Source: Cryptomeria japonica
Taxonomy: Eukaryota > Streptophyta > Pinopsida > Cupressales > Cupressaceae
DNA length: 64,000 nt
Assembly (NCBI RefSeq): GCF_030272615.1
Contig: NC_081414.1
Span: 908,741,009 to 908,805,008, forward strand
Direction of reading: 5' to 3'
A program made the position numbers and the translations under genes. Below are positions 23,704-34,649 of this stretch, in pieces. A model generated the notes under the pieces. That model was given only the letters and a program-made list of their open reading frames with translations, did no database searches and was not told where the DNA came from. Within the stretch, counting starts at the first letter, position 1, and each line of letters begins with the position of its first letter.

Positions 23704-24366
23704 TCCTTACAAGGCAGGCTCCAGTCCATACGAAGATTCATAGCACAACTGGCGGATAAGTGTAATCCTTTTCAGCACCTGCTACATAAAAACATCAAAT
23801 TCAAATGGGATGACAACTGTCAACAGGCTTTCCAGACGCTCAAAGACTATCTCCTAAATCCACCAGTTCTGATGCCACCAATTCCAGATCAACCACTGCT
23901 ACTATATATATCAGCTACTCCGACAACACTAGGGGCACTCTTAGCACAACAAATTGTTGGGGGCAAGGAAAAAGCAGTATACTATATCAGTCGCACATTG
24001 GTGGGATACGAGCTAAACTACACACCAATTGAGCACACATCTCTCGCCGTGGTCTTTGCTTCACAGAAATTACGATATTACATGCTTACTCATAAGACTA
24101 AGTTGGTTGCAAGAATTGATCCATTAAAATACCTTCTCAATAAAGCAACACTTACTGGGCGACTGGCCAAATGGGTTATGATACTGAGTGAATTCGACAT
24201 CGAGTATGTGGACAGAAAAGCAATAAAAGGACAAGCCATCGCAGATCAATTAGTAGATGCTCCCATGATAGATGATGTTCCTTTAAATTCAGAATTTCCA
24301 GATGAATCCATTCTAACAGTGTCACATGCAAAGCCATGGCAACTGTACTTTGACGGCTCATACACA
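23704..24366 (+). CDS. Degenerate first RNase H (connection) segment
   Basis: Follows the TGA in frame (SLQGRLQSIRRFIAQL). The SATPTTLGALLAQ and YISRTLVGYELNYTPIE motifs mark the Ty3/gypsy RNase H fold. The usual first catalytic Asp (DAS in intact enzymes) is Ser-Ala here, so it is probably a structural connection. The segment closes with LYFDGSYT just before TAG 24367, which begins the second RNase H. Confidence 0.8.
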
Positions 24367-24720
24367 TAGCATGGGGCAGGAGCTGGCATCCTCTTTATAA
24401 ATCCTCAAGGGGATTCTATACCAAAATCATACCGCTTATCATTTCCTTGCACTAACAATATAGTGGAATATGAGGCATTAACAACAGGATTACGAATTGT
24501 AGTTCAATGGAAGATCCAGGAACTTCATGTTTTTGGAGACTCCCAACTTGTTATCCGTCAAGCAACTGGTGATTATCAAACAAAAGATGAAAAGTTAATG
24601 CCTTATAAACAAATGGTGGATGATCTAAAACAGTACTTTACAAAGATAGACTTTGACTAGATACCAAGAGAGCAGAATCGCGCCGCAGATGCCATGGCTA
24701 CAATTGCTTCATTATTTGAT
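24340..24720 (+). CDS. Second (archaeal-like) RNase H segment, two internal stops
   Basis: Acidic catalytic residues are visible in order: Asp in LYFDGSYT, Glu in NIVEYEAL, Asp in FGDSQLVIRQ and Asp in NRAADAMAT. TAG codons at 24367 and 24658 interrupt it. A second RNase H downstream of the first is a hallmark of the Tat clade. It would remove the RNA template and tRNA primer. Confidence 0.82.
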
Positions 24721-26085
24721 TTACCTCCAAACGAGACCCGCTATGAGTTCTTGGTGGATAACCTTTTAGTTCCTTCATATGAGATAATGCCTACTGAGAT
24801 GATATGTGTTGTCGGTCTCGAATCCCAGTTATATGGTTCCATTTTCACATACCTACGAGACAATACTTTACCTCCTGATCTATCAAATAATCAATGTCGC
24901 ACTTTCATTCGCCAATCCTCTCGATATGTCATTTTAGCTGATATCCTATATCGGCGAGGTCTAGATGGCACTCTTCTTAGATGTCTAGAAAGCGACGAAG
25001 CTCAGATTGCGTTACATGAAGTGCATGAAGGGATATGTGGTCCACATGCTAGTGGTCCTACCTTGGCCAAGAAACTCATTAGGACTGGATATTACTGGCC
25101 CAATATGGAATAAGACTCATATCAGTTTGTCAAGAAATGTAAGCAATGTCAAATTCATGGAGACCTCATACATATGCCAGCACAAGAACTACAACCACTT
25201 GCATCTCCTTGGCCCTTTTGTCAGTGGGGACTCGATCTCATAGTCAAGATTCACCCTCCTTCCTCTACTGGTCATAAATTCATTATCACTGCCACAGAGT
25301 ATCTTACAAAATGGATGAAAGCCGTGCCTCTCACACAAGTTATGGGAAAGCAAATTGCTACATTCATCCATAACTATATCATTTGCCGATACGGAATTCC
25401 TGTTTCCATTATCACTGATAATGGGCGTCCCTTCAAAAATCAGGATGTTCGTGAACTCTGTGACCGCTTCCATATTTCTCATCGTTTCTGCACACCATAT
25501 TACCCCCAAGGTAATGGCCAAGCTGAGGCGTCTAATAAAACAATCCTTAAAATCCTCAAGAAGATAGTCGACGACGCTGGCCGTAATTGGCATATCCAAC
25601 TCAATCCTGCACTTTGGGCCTACCACACAAGCGTCCGTACACCTACAGGAGCTACACCCTATTCACTAGTCTATGGTTCTGAAGCCATCTTGCCTATTGA
25701 GGTCGAGTTACCCTCTATACGAGTCTCTTTGCAAAACATCATTACTGATGAAGATTACAGGGTCTCTCGCTTACAAGAACTGGAACTGCTAGATGAACGG
25801 AGACAAACTGCTTTTAATCATCTCAAGGCTTACCAACAACGAATGAGTCGCAACTACAATCACAAGGTCAAGCCTCGCACATTTGAGGTAGGTGACTTGG
25901 TTCTCAGAGAAAACCCCAAGAATCAGCAAGACAGAGAGAAGAAGGGCAAGTTCGAACCAAACTGGCTTGGTCCTTACATCATCACAACAGTATATGGCTC
26001 TGGGGCATATCAGCTCTCAACTACAGAAGGTGAACCTTTGGAGGATCCTATCAACAGCATGCACCTTCGCAGGTTATCCACATAG
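24694..26085 (+). CDS. Integrase segment with TAA after the zinc-binding helix
   Basis: An HHCC zinc region (HEVHEG...CKQC, 25013-25155) contains TAA 25111. The catalytic core has Asp in WGLDLI (25234), Asp in ITDNGRPF (25417) and Glu in GQAEASNK (25525), with the last two 35 residues apart (D,D-35-E). The C-terminal part has FEPNWLGPYIITTVY, a GPY/F-type module, and ends at TAG 26083. Integrase last, after RNase H, is the Ty3/gypsy order. Confidence 0.92.
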
Positions 26086-27797
26086 CTCGTCAGAATATCC
26101 TAATTCAAAAATACAAAAAAAAAATAAAAAAAAATTCAAAAATACAAAAAAATTATAAAACAAAAAAATCGTTACTTGGTGAAAACCTGGCAAACAGGCA
26201 CTTTGTGACACAAAAAACATTGAAAAATCAAAAAAAGTAAAGAGAAATAATTTCATCCAATGGTGAAAACCACTTCGGTGGCGCCCTGGGCAAGTACCAT
26301 GGTGAAAACTGGGTCACCAGCGCCATGCGTAGAGACATTGCTCCTCCCTCCAGGATTCCATTTCATCCTTTTACTTTGCACACACTCACAACCTATTCAT
26401 CCATAATAAACTTACCCATTCCCATCATGGCTTGTTATTGATCTACCCAAGATTGGTTAGCCATTCATAATAAACCTCCCTTTCCATCCATAATAAATCA
26501 GATCCTATCTGTGGCTAAGGCAAATCCTACGTCTAGTAATGGGTGTAGAACTGAGAACATCACATGTTTCAAGGAGTACAGTGTCTTCCAGCTTCCTTCA
26601 GTCTATCCGTGCACAATCCGCAATAAAGCAACATTTGCATCGCCAGTCCGCAATCAAGTTTCATCTTCTCCGCAATAAAGTATCAGTTTCATGGATTCAG
26701 TCAGTTTCAGATGAGACACAGCAGCAACAATGGGCTTCAACAAATCAAATCTTTCAACAGACTCAGACAACATTATGGTTCAGTGCTATCTATCCTTTCT
26801 GTGAAAATGAACATTGTGACCACCATCAAATTCGACTTATACAAGTGACAAGAGACACTAAACTTGAGGACTACAGTGGTTGTTGGTGTCGAGTCTTGGT
26901 TTTCTTTTGATTTCATCTTTTTTTTTTTTTTGGTGACATGTCTTTTAGCTTTTCTGGATGTCTTTGACTAGAGAATCTATCTCTAAGATGTCTTTGACTA
27001 GAAAGGCGAGGATGGGGTATTGTCACCTATTGGTATCTGTTGTCTGTGGATTGTCTCTTAGTAATGCTATGACTTGTCCAAGGATATGAGGACAGTGTGA
27101 GTCTAGTGTGAACTAGGGCATTCCTTGTTTGTGACTGTCTTATCTCCATGCAAACAGGTACAATGACTTTCTAGGTTGAACATATGCCTCGATTGTCATA
27201 ACCTATTTTGCCATAATAAAGCTCAATGATGATAACGCACAAGAAGCTCTTTCACTTTCATATCTTCTATCTTCCATCCCCCTTTCTTGATTGACTTCCA
27301 TCATCCTTCTCGGGTCCACATAGCCTGCTATCACATGACTGAGTATAATGACACACCAAAAACATTTGCATTTCATGTAGTTGCACCTACATTTCCACAT
27401 ATAAGCATTTCATACATACATATAGATATCACAACTGCATCACATCCTGCACACAATACCTGTTAGCACAATTTATATTTGCATTATCATATTCATATGC
27501 ATTACATACATTTACATTTGCATTGGCATAACATTTTAAAAACATAAAAGAACAAAAATATTGCATTACATACATATTTGCATCCATATCATAAACATCA
27601 CATAGAAACATACATCATTAAACATCTCATCACATAGGTACACATGCATATAGCTGCCGCAAAAAATGAATCATCTCATATATATAATAAAAAATGTCAT
27701 GATACAATGATGTCAAAATCATATGGCTACAATCACCCGCAGGTGTCTACAATACAAAAGAATGGTACAACACTGATACAATGGGAGCCCTCTAAGG
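26086..27797. other. 3' non-coding region between pol and antisense gene
   Basis: Starts with A-rich tracts (26105-26240), then TGGTGAAAAC repeats and a T-run at 26918-26931. No ORF with a recognisable motif on either strand. It may hold termination signals for the antisense gene, whose stop is at 27798. Confidence 0.5.
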
Positions 27798-29762
27798 CTA
27801 TGATGAACTCCCTCCCTCGGAGCCGCCTGGCCTCGATGGAATCTGAGCCCCTGAAGGACCCACCCTAGGATCATCCCGCCTACCCCCTCTATCTGGTGGT
27901 GGTGGAGGACCCATAACCCCACCGCTAGATGCCTGCCTCCTCTGACTCCCTCCCGTAGCTGTTGCTGTGCGCGACGGTCTATGGAAGCTCCTCGCCCACT
28001 GATCTGCTGGCACTACACCATAGTAGAGGTCCCTCCAGTATCCAATCTCCTCTCCGACCCATAGGACATATGCATAGCCTGCCCCTGTTTCCTCCGCCGC
28101 CTGCCTCCCTGCCCTCAGCGCTGTCTCAGCCTCTGTGTAGCGCTGAATCGCCTGATCTCTCTCCCGCTCAGTATCCCTGAGCCTCGTCCTGAGTCGGTCT
28201 CTCTCCCTCTCCAACTCCTGTATCTCATCTGCCTGACCCTAGCAGATCTCCTTGAGCTCAATCAGCTCATCCTCCTCTGGATCCCCACCCTCTGCCTCGG
28301 CCTGTGGCTCTACCTCTGCAGGTGCCTGCCCTTGTATCAATACCTGTCTTTGTGCATGCCTCTGTCCCTGCACCTGTCCCTGTCCCTGTCTCTACCTGGG
28401 ATCCTGTGCTGCTGGTACCTGTAGGGGTAATCCACTGCGACCCCTCACCACCTGAGCCTGCTGCTCCTCTCCACCCTCTCTCCAAGGTGCAACTCGCCTC
28501 TCTCCCACTACTCCCCTCTGCCTCTGTTGGCCTCTACCCCCATCACCTCCGCCATCATCATCATCATCTCCTCCTCCATCTCCATCCAATAGCTCCCCTG
28601 GATCTGTCAGTCATGGGAATGGATGCTCCGCCCAATATGCTGAATACTCAGCATCCATCCCAGCATCGTCGACCTCTAGCCACATGTCCCAGGGTAGAGG
28701 TATCATCTCTGCCAGCTGTGTCAGTGCCTGATCATATGACAATAAAGGCCCAAACTGCGCCTGATCCCTAACTGTATGGGCATACATACCCGAGCCTCGT
28801 GGCATCCTCTAGATCTGGCCAAACTGTCGGCCAACCCTGTCCACCAGCTGTCTCTCTAATATATAGGGCATCCACCTAATCAAATACCTGCTCTGGAAGG
28901 TGTATGGCAACTCCAATGCATCATCCTCCCACTCCTTGCATCCTAGATACGGTCTCTAGATGACTACATCAATATCATCCAGCACTCGCCGCCAATGCTC
29001 TAACCTGCCAATCCGCGGCTGTGAGGTGATCATGTCATATAAATGAACAAAGCTACGTCCATGTCCCCTGCCTCGGAAGTGTATCAACCTCATCACTGGC
29101 AGATGCTCATAGGCCCAAACCTACAGTAGTGTCACCCCGCAGCCCAATCCAACTGACCCATGGTATACAAACTGGTGAAGCTCATAATATAAGTGGGCCA
29201 ACACACATGGTCCCCAAGCATATCTGGTGTGCTGTATCACCAGTGTCTCCAATGCTCCGCCCCAGCCTACTGCCAATCCCCGTGTCGCCCTATCTGGACA
29301 CAAGAACCCACTAATCACTCCTCCAATCACAGCTGGCAACGCTAACCCTGTGGCTGTCATGGTGTCCCATGCCACATGACCAGCCCTCATCTCTAGGCCG
29401 GGATCCTAAAATACCCGTCTCAATGCCTCTCTATCACCATCTCGATCATATGGAATCAAGTCTCCATCAATCGGTATATGCAGAATCCTATAGACATCCT
29501 CAAGGGTGACTGTCATCTCACCCATCGGCAAATGGAAGGTGCACATCTCCGAGTGCCATCTCTCAGCAAGTGCAGTCAACAGCCCCATGTTTGCCCGAAA
29601 CTCAGGCACATACAGAATATGTCTCAGACCCATAGCCTCAATAGCAGCTCTATTCTCGAAGGTCAGCTCAGGTCACAATCTCTGAGTCGACGGGAATCTC
29701 TCCCGTGACTCCAACATAGGCAAGTACTCCTGCAGTCAAGCAAATTAATCATGTCAGTCATG

Positions 29763-30139
29763 GTGGCATTCACTGTTCATCACAAAATGCTACTTTTTAT
29801 CTAAATGCATATGGTTACTTCTATCCTAGTGACACTCGCTGTTCATCACAAAGTGTGACTTCTATTCTAGTAGTACTCCCTGTTCATCACAAAGTACTAC
29901 GTGTGTGACACTCCCTGTTCATCACAAAGTGTTACTCACATTTGCACTCCCTGTTCATCACAAAGTGCTGCTCATACTTTGGGGTACTCCCTGTTCATCA
30001 CAAAGTACTCTATCTTGGTACTCACTGTTCATCACAAAGTGCCTTGATCTATCCTAGTCTTCCTAGAGGACCTGCTTGAGTGTATCCTCTCAGTAGCTTA
30101 TCCAATCGACAGCGTATGTTCATCACAGAACTATCGATT
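29763..30139. repeat. Tandem hairpin array with constant TGTTCATCACAA loop
   Basis: Seven units have a near-constant 15-nt centre (CNCTGTTCATCACAA) flanked by arms that pair. Unit centres begin at 29771, 29837, 29878, 29913, 29949, 29989 and 30023. Arms differ between units but remain complementary, for example GTAGTACT/AGTACTAC, GTGGCATT/AATGCTAC, GTGACACT/AGTGTTAC and GGGGTACT/AGTACTCT. An eighth, altered unit has AATCGA/TCGATT around TGTTCATCACA at 30117. Spacing is irregular. Confidence 0.85.
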
Positions 30140-30169
30140 TGACCTAGAAGACCAAACTTGTATTTTTTT

Positions 30170-30425
30170 TAACACAAACGTGCTTGACTGACACAAACGC
30201 GCCTACAGACTGCACAAGCGCGCCTGAAAAACACAAACACGCCTGTAGGACATAGACGTGCCTAGGTGGTGCATAAACGCCCCTACACATCGCAGACGCC
30301 CCTGCACAACGCAGACACGCCCACAATCGACGCAAACACAGTTCCAGACACAGACGTGCCTGGCACCGACACAGATGCGCCTGTCGGACACAGACGTGCC
30401 TGGCACCGACGCAGACACGATTGCA
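30170..30425 (-). repeat. GCGTCTGTGT-type word array in PMD intron
   Basis: At least twelve plus-strand copies of ACACAGACGTGCCTG or ACACAAACGCGCCTG. On the minus (transcribed) strand these read GGCACGTCTGTGT or GGCGCGTTTGTGT, the same word family as in the gag-pol leader at 16330-16600 and 17800-18090. Apparent ORFs in this block are repeat artefacts. Confidence 0.8.
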
Positions 30426-30696
30426 TGTTTTCAGACTTTTTTGGTACCCTATTCCTAAGCACATTTATTTCTCTAACTAGCATGCATTAATGACAAAAAT
30501 ACATGTGTCAAAATACGAGGAGGTTTGATGGTACTTACCGGCTCTCCTGCCTCTGCTGGCCTCTGGAATCGACGAACGCGGTCAAATCTATGAACCAAAG
30601 CCATCGCTGCTGACTGCTCTTGCTCTTTTCTCACTCTGCACTTTGATCTCGTGATGGTGTAGATGACAATGAGGATGTCTTTTGCCCGTGGTCTAT

Positions 30697-30702
30697 CTTA
30701 TA
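30697..30702 (-). promoter_or_regulatory. TATA-like box for the antisense gene
   Basis: The minus strand reads GCTATAAGATAG about 95 bp upstream of the exon 1 ATG (30604), inside the element between the 3' LTR and the gene. The distance suits a plant TATA box with a short leader. Inferred only from position and sequence. Confidence 0.45.
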
Positions 30703-30934
30703 GCCTACCCTGGCCTTAGCCTTCATTTCCCGAGTTAGTCTTCCTTATCCCGTGACTCTGTCACTTTCTCCAGTCAGTCCATTCTATCCCGTCTTTCTTA
30801 TCGAGAGATTGTCTGCAATCTTTTCAGACATTTTCATCCAATCTCTCGAGGGTCCATATCATTCCCATTCTGGGGCAACTCTGTATCAGTTCATCTTATC
30901 TTCTTTGAAACAACGCGACAAGCCGCATTGTCTC

Positions 30935-30948
30935 AAAGAGGGGCAAAA
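30935..30948 (+). promoter_or_regulatory. Polypurine tract of gypsy element
   Basis: AAAGAGGGGCAAAA immediately precedes the TG of the 3' LTR. Confidence 0.85.
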
Positions 30949-31728
30949 TGTAGACACCTAAAATTGTCCAGTCTAATTAAATAAATATTTTATTTATTTA
31001 ATTATCTAAGCTTAATTCTTCTATTAATTAAATAAATCTTTATTTATTTAATTAATTCATTTATCCTCTTCTAGCCTTATTTCTCATTTAAATAAATACA
31101 TTTATTTATTTAAATTATCCTTTTCCTAAATTAAATAAATATCTTATTTATTTAATTGATCCCACTTCTTCTATTAATTAAATAAATCTTTATTTATTTA
31201 ATTAATTCATTAGCCTTTTCTACACATGACACATGTCATTCATCTCTTAATTCCTACATTACCTACCCCTTTCATTATTTTATTATTTCTTTTACCTACC
31301 CTCTAATCTTAGCCGACCTCCTTTTACACCTCTCAATCTTATCCCTCCATTTCATATTGTGTCTTCTATTTAAGGAGATGCCTTCTTCATTATCAAACCC
31401 TAATCAGACAGTCTAATGAATCATCTTAAGGACTTGACTACACTACGATCCTACTTGCAACCACATTCCGTTCTTTGTTGAGCTCTTGTGCACATAAAAT
31501 CTGAGAGCAAATATATCAAGCAAGATCAATGGAGATAGGAAGAATGGAGATCAAAACCCTATTGGACATGTGATGGTATAATCTTTGTGATTTCTTGTGA
31601 TTTGCATTGTCTTAGGTAATCTTCATATGTTATGGTGGATCTTTGTTGTTGTTAGGCTAGGGTTTTGTGGTTGAATTCATTTAGCCTTTCAATATTGTTA
31701 TTATTGTTATCCATTTTCACCATATACA
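30949..31728 (+). repeat. 3' LTR of gypsy element
   Basis: 780 bp. By eye it differs from the 5' LTR at four positions, all transitions, about 0.5%. Followed by GTTAA at 31729-31733. Confidence 0.95.
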
Positions 31729-31733
31729 GTTAA

Positions 31734-32452
31734 ATAAAAGAAATTGTTGATTTCTTGCCTTCAAATCCTTGTGTACACATAGTGGACTAAGGATGCCCTT
31801 TGAATGATTTGATTGGATAAGGATTGCATCTAATGTTTGTATTAAGTGTAGTGCAGTGTAAGCATGGTGGAATTTAGGACATTTGAATGGCATGAAATTT
31901 GTTCTTTGAAATAAATAGGTTATGTATGCTTGGTTATTCATTTAATTTCAGGAATCTTAGTTCTGAGAAATTTTCACTCATTTAGGCTTATGACATGATT
32001 TGTTCAATAATATAATAGGTGCATATGTGTAAGATATTGTGTAAATGTATATCTCTCTCTCTCTATTTGCATGCAACTAGATGTTGAAGGAGTGTTACTA
32101 TGAATTTTGGTGTGAAATATACTGATTTCTTCTTATTAATGCTTAACTTAGTGACTAAAGTTACAGTTTTGTATTGCAAGTGTGGTTGAAATGAAATTCC
32201 CTTATAAATAGTTTAACAGTTTAGTGTACATATCGTAATTAATAGCAGTTGGTGCTTCATTACCTCTTGTGTAATGTGTTTATTTCAAATAATTGAAGAA
32301 TAAGGAGGAAATTTAGTTGTCATTATCTTTCTTGGAGTTAGAAAATATTATAATATGTTTGTGTTAAAAAGAAGTTTTTGATTTATGTGTGCTAGTTGTC
32401 ACCCTAACTCTTACGACTTCCAGGAGTAAGTCGAGTCTAAGGGGGGGGAGGA
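31734..32452. other. Right part of the older element split by the gypsy insertion
   Basis: AT-rich with no gene. It ends in TCTAAGGGGGGGGAGGA (32436-32452), a polypurine tract directly before the LTR-like repeat B. Confidence 0.55.
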
Positions 32453-32970
32453 TGTAGGGTCCACCCTTGACTCTACTTGTTTTGACTAGAGTTGACTTTT
32501 AATTCATGCGTGATAGACATTATTGGGCATAGGCTATTTCAGATGATTTATATGACATTGATACTATCATTATTGATCATGTGATTTATTAGACACTATA
32601 TACTTATTATGTGATTTGATAAGCATAAGTGCTGATGGATTTTACATGCCTTACTATAATCATGAATTATACTAATCATGTACTTGATGATGTTTTGATG
32701 TACTGGCCATATTTAATGATTATCTATGATGAGTTGATCTTATGGTGTATTTGATTGTTGTATGATTGTCTTCAAGATAGAGACAATTCCACATCACTCA
32801 TTGCGAGTGAGATCTGTCATTGTGATTCTCTAACCCTTGTCTATTATAATATATATATATGCATATGTTGTATCATTGCCTTATGGATGTAGGATTTGTA
32901 GGTACTAGACATCGACTCCACTAGGCTCCACAGGTCTAAGAGTGTCTTTAAATGCCAATGGTATGTGGTT
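32453..32970 (+). repeat. Direct repeat B, right copy, start of a 3' LTR
   Basis: Begins TGTAGGGTCC immediately after a G-rich PPT. Matches 8017-8642 without the TA expansion. Similarity stops at GGTATGTGGTT, and 21 bp later repeat A starts. Confidence 0.7.
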
Positions 32971-32991
32971 ATAGGGCATGCTCTCGGGGGA

Positions 32992-33697
32992 TAAAGACCA
33001 ATAGGCTTCATTCCCCTTATTTCATTCATTAGTATCGGTCACCCATCTATTTTGAACCTATAGATAGTGATGTTTCTAATTCTCCATTGGCTTAGGCGCA
33101 GGTGTAAAGCTCTATCAACATCCCCCAGCCTATGTAAAAATGAGAGCTTTGAAATGGCAGGCCGACTATTTGACAGACCGCCTCACAAAAATTGGAAGTT
33201 TTGGAACAAGGTATGAACATCTAAAATAGGATAAATAATAGAGGAATTTTGTCACATGTTGTAGCTACATTTGCCAGGGTACATGTTTTAAAGATGTTTT
33301 ATATCATAGAATCAACATTCCAATGGCTATTTATTTTTTAAAATTTGGATATCGTATTTCCAACTGATGTCTATTTTCATGAAACTATTCCTTTAGGCAA
33401 GCAAAAACAACCTAAAAAAACTACACAAGGCTTAAACCATTATTCCAGAAACTATTCATAGCCCCTAGAAAATCTCTTCATTACCAAAAAAACCTATTCA
33501 TACTTGAAAACATTATTCATACCTAAAACATTGTCCATGCCTAAGACATTAATCACAACATCAAATAATATTCATAGTGTAAATAAACACTATTCATGTT
33601 TAAACTATTGCTCATAGATTCATTTAACCTTAAAAGTTACTCTAGAAGCTCTTGAGTCCAAATTTGTTGTTCTCTATATGAATTATGGGGTTTTAAA
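32992..33697 (+). repeat. Direct repeat A, right copy
   Basis: Matches 7324-8016 from TAAAGACCAATAGGC to ATTATGGGGTTTTAAA and then continues into DNA not present at the left copy. Confidence 0.8.
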
Positions 33698-34649
33698 TCT
33701 ATTTAGTATGACTGTGTAATATCCCTTGTCCAATGATGACTGAAAAACAAGGAATATTCGCTGTGAAATCTGCAAGAGTCCTCAAAAAATGAGCGTTTGA
33801 TGATGCAACCTCAAATTCTTGTTATTTCATATCTAAATCAAACAAATCCCTCATTGACAGACATAAATACATGTTATAGGCAACTAATGTAAAATTACAT
33901 GGATTGTCACAATAATGTAACAAAATAAGACTTCACTAGATTATTGACATTTTGTCAAACATGTCATGCAACCTCTGAAAACATATTATAGGTACAAGCC
34001 CATTCAAATCTTATTATAAACCAGTTCCAATGCAATCATAGCATCTTTACATAGACTGACTAGTAAGAGATATGCTACTGATTTTCTAAAGCCATTAGAC
34101 AGTCACTAACTGAAGCATATATCTCAAAATTATAATGAAATAAGAGGTCTGAAGAGCCTGATTAAGCTATGCCCAAGTTTGGCGATGTAAACACCAACAT
34201 TACTCATCCAAAATAAAGCCATGCTAGAGTTATGATCTTCAATACTTTCTCTTAGATGAGATAAAATAAAAAAACCACATGATTACTACAATAAATTTAT
34301 TTTCTTATTAAAAATATAAATAATTACATTAGATATATATTCCACATAAAGAAAAGAAATGATGGAAATCATTTATGTCTTAAATAATGAGATCAACAAC
34401 TAAAAATGGCAAAATAATATCCTAATTACGACTCCCTAATTAGTATAAGATATAATTTCGAATATTATACTAGGGATAAATATTCAAAAAGTATAATAAT
34501 TACACTAATACATATATCACTCTCATGCCTTCCTTAATTTGATATAAGGTCCCTCTATCCAAATATGAAGTCTCAAGGGAGTTGTATGTGTCAATTATTC
34601 AAGCTTCTTCTAAATCTATTCCAACCTCTTCTTCCAACACATGTCTTGG
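33698..34649. other. Unassigned AT-rich DNA
   Basis: No ORF, repeat pair or RNA gene recognised on either strand. Confidence 0.5.

Larger units (their letters stand above)
18559..26085 (+). pseudogene. gag-pol: Gag-pol polyprotein of Tat-type Ty3/gypsy element, five in-frame stops
   Basis: One frame runs from ATG 18559 (preceded by an in-frame TAG at 18553) to TAG 26083, 2508 codons. Stops occur at 22471 (TAG), 23701 (TGA), 24367 (TAG), 24658 (TAG) and 25111 (TAA). Each can be explained by a single C-to-T change in CAG, CGA or CAA, and the flanking residues stay family-like in the same frame. There are no frameshifts. The polyprotein would supply capsid and all replication enzymes in cytoplasmic virus-like particles, and integrase would act in the nucleus. 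The active-site residues of RT, RNase H and integrase remain, so the copy became inactive recently and mainly by nonsense changes. A stop between Gag-protease and RT could in principle be a readthrough site, but the other four are inside enzymes. Confidence 0.93.
29730..30538 (-). other. Intron of the antisense PMD gene
   Basis: 809 bp on the minus strand, donor GTAAGTAC at 30538-30531, acceptor TTGACTGCAG ending at 29730. It contains two unusual arrays: hairpins at 29763-30139 and the GCGTCTGTGT-type word array at 30170-30425. Removing it joins two in-phase exons. Confidence 0.75.
27798..30604 (-). pseudogene. Antisense spliced plant-mobile-domain (PMD) gene inside the gypsy element
   Basis: Exon 1 (30604-30539, 22 codons) ends at GTAAGT. 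Exon 2 (29729-27798, 643 codons) begins after TGCAG, and both junctions are phase 0, giving about 665 residues. Residues about 60-280 match the plant mobile domain (aminotransferase-like, PP7 long-form type): LLTALAERWHSE, TFHLPMGEMTVTLEDVYRIL, GDLIPYD, WGPCVLAHLYYEL, VWAYEHLP. The C-terminus is Gln/Asp/Gly-rich, then a coiled coil (RDRLRTRLRDTERERDQ). Eight in-frame stops occur: TGA at 29673 and 28611; TAG at 29406, 29121, 28956, 28809, 28392 and 28239. There are no frameshifts. PMD proteins occur in plant transposons and in host silencing factors such as MAIL1; what it does for this element is unknown. Confidence 0.85.
15428..31728 (+). mobile_element. Complete Ty3/gypsy (Tat-type) LTR retrotransposon, 16.3 kb
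   Basis: Identical-length 780-bp LTRs, a PBS after the 5' LTR, a PPT before the 3' LTR and a 5-bp TSD define the element. The interior has a 2.3-kb leader and a single gag-pol frame (18559-26085) in the order Gag, protease, G-patch, RT, degenerate RNase H, second RNase H, integrase. A 4.9-kb 3' region carries an antisense gene. Dual RNase H, integrase last and an extra ORF between pol and the 3' LTR are traits of the Tat clade of plant Ty3/gypsy elements. Five nonsense changes in gag-pol mean this copy cannot make its own polyprotein. The LTRs differ at about four sites, all transitions, so it is the youngest dated insertion here. Confidence 0.95.

Noticed and set aside
28267-28771. Long plus-strand ORFs opposite the PMD gene, rich in Pro, Leu and His
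   Set aside because: They are shadows of the PMD coding strand. The plus-strand frames show no domain while the minus frame matches PMD and continues across stops.
29763-30139. CRISPR array
   Set aside because: Repeats with spacers superficially fit, but spacing is irregular, the flanks of each repeat pair with each other, and the setting is a plant retrotransposon.
29763-30139. Intronic box C/D snoRNA cluster
   Set aside because: The minus strand of each loop reads GTGATGA, matching box C, but no box D (CTGA) lies at a usual distance and each unit is only about 31 nt.
30144-30490. Overlapping ORFs on both strands rich in Cys, Val and Arg
   Set aside because: Open in several frames because the underlying words repeat with lengths that avoid stops. 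It lies inside the PMD intron.
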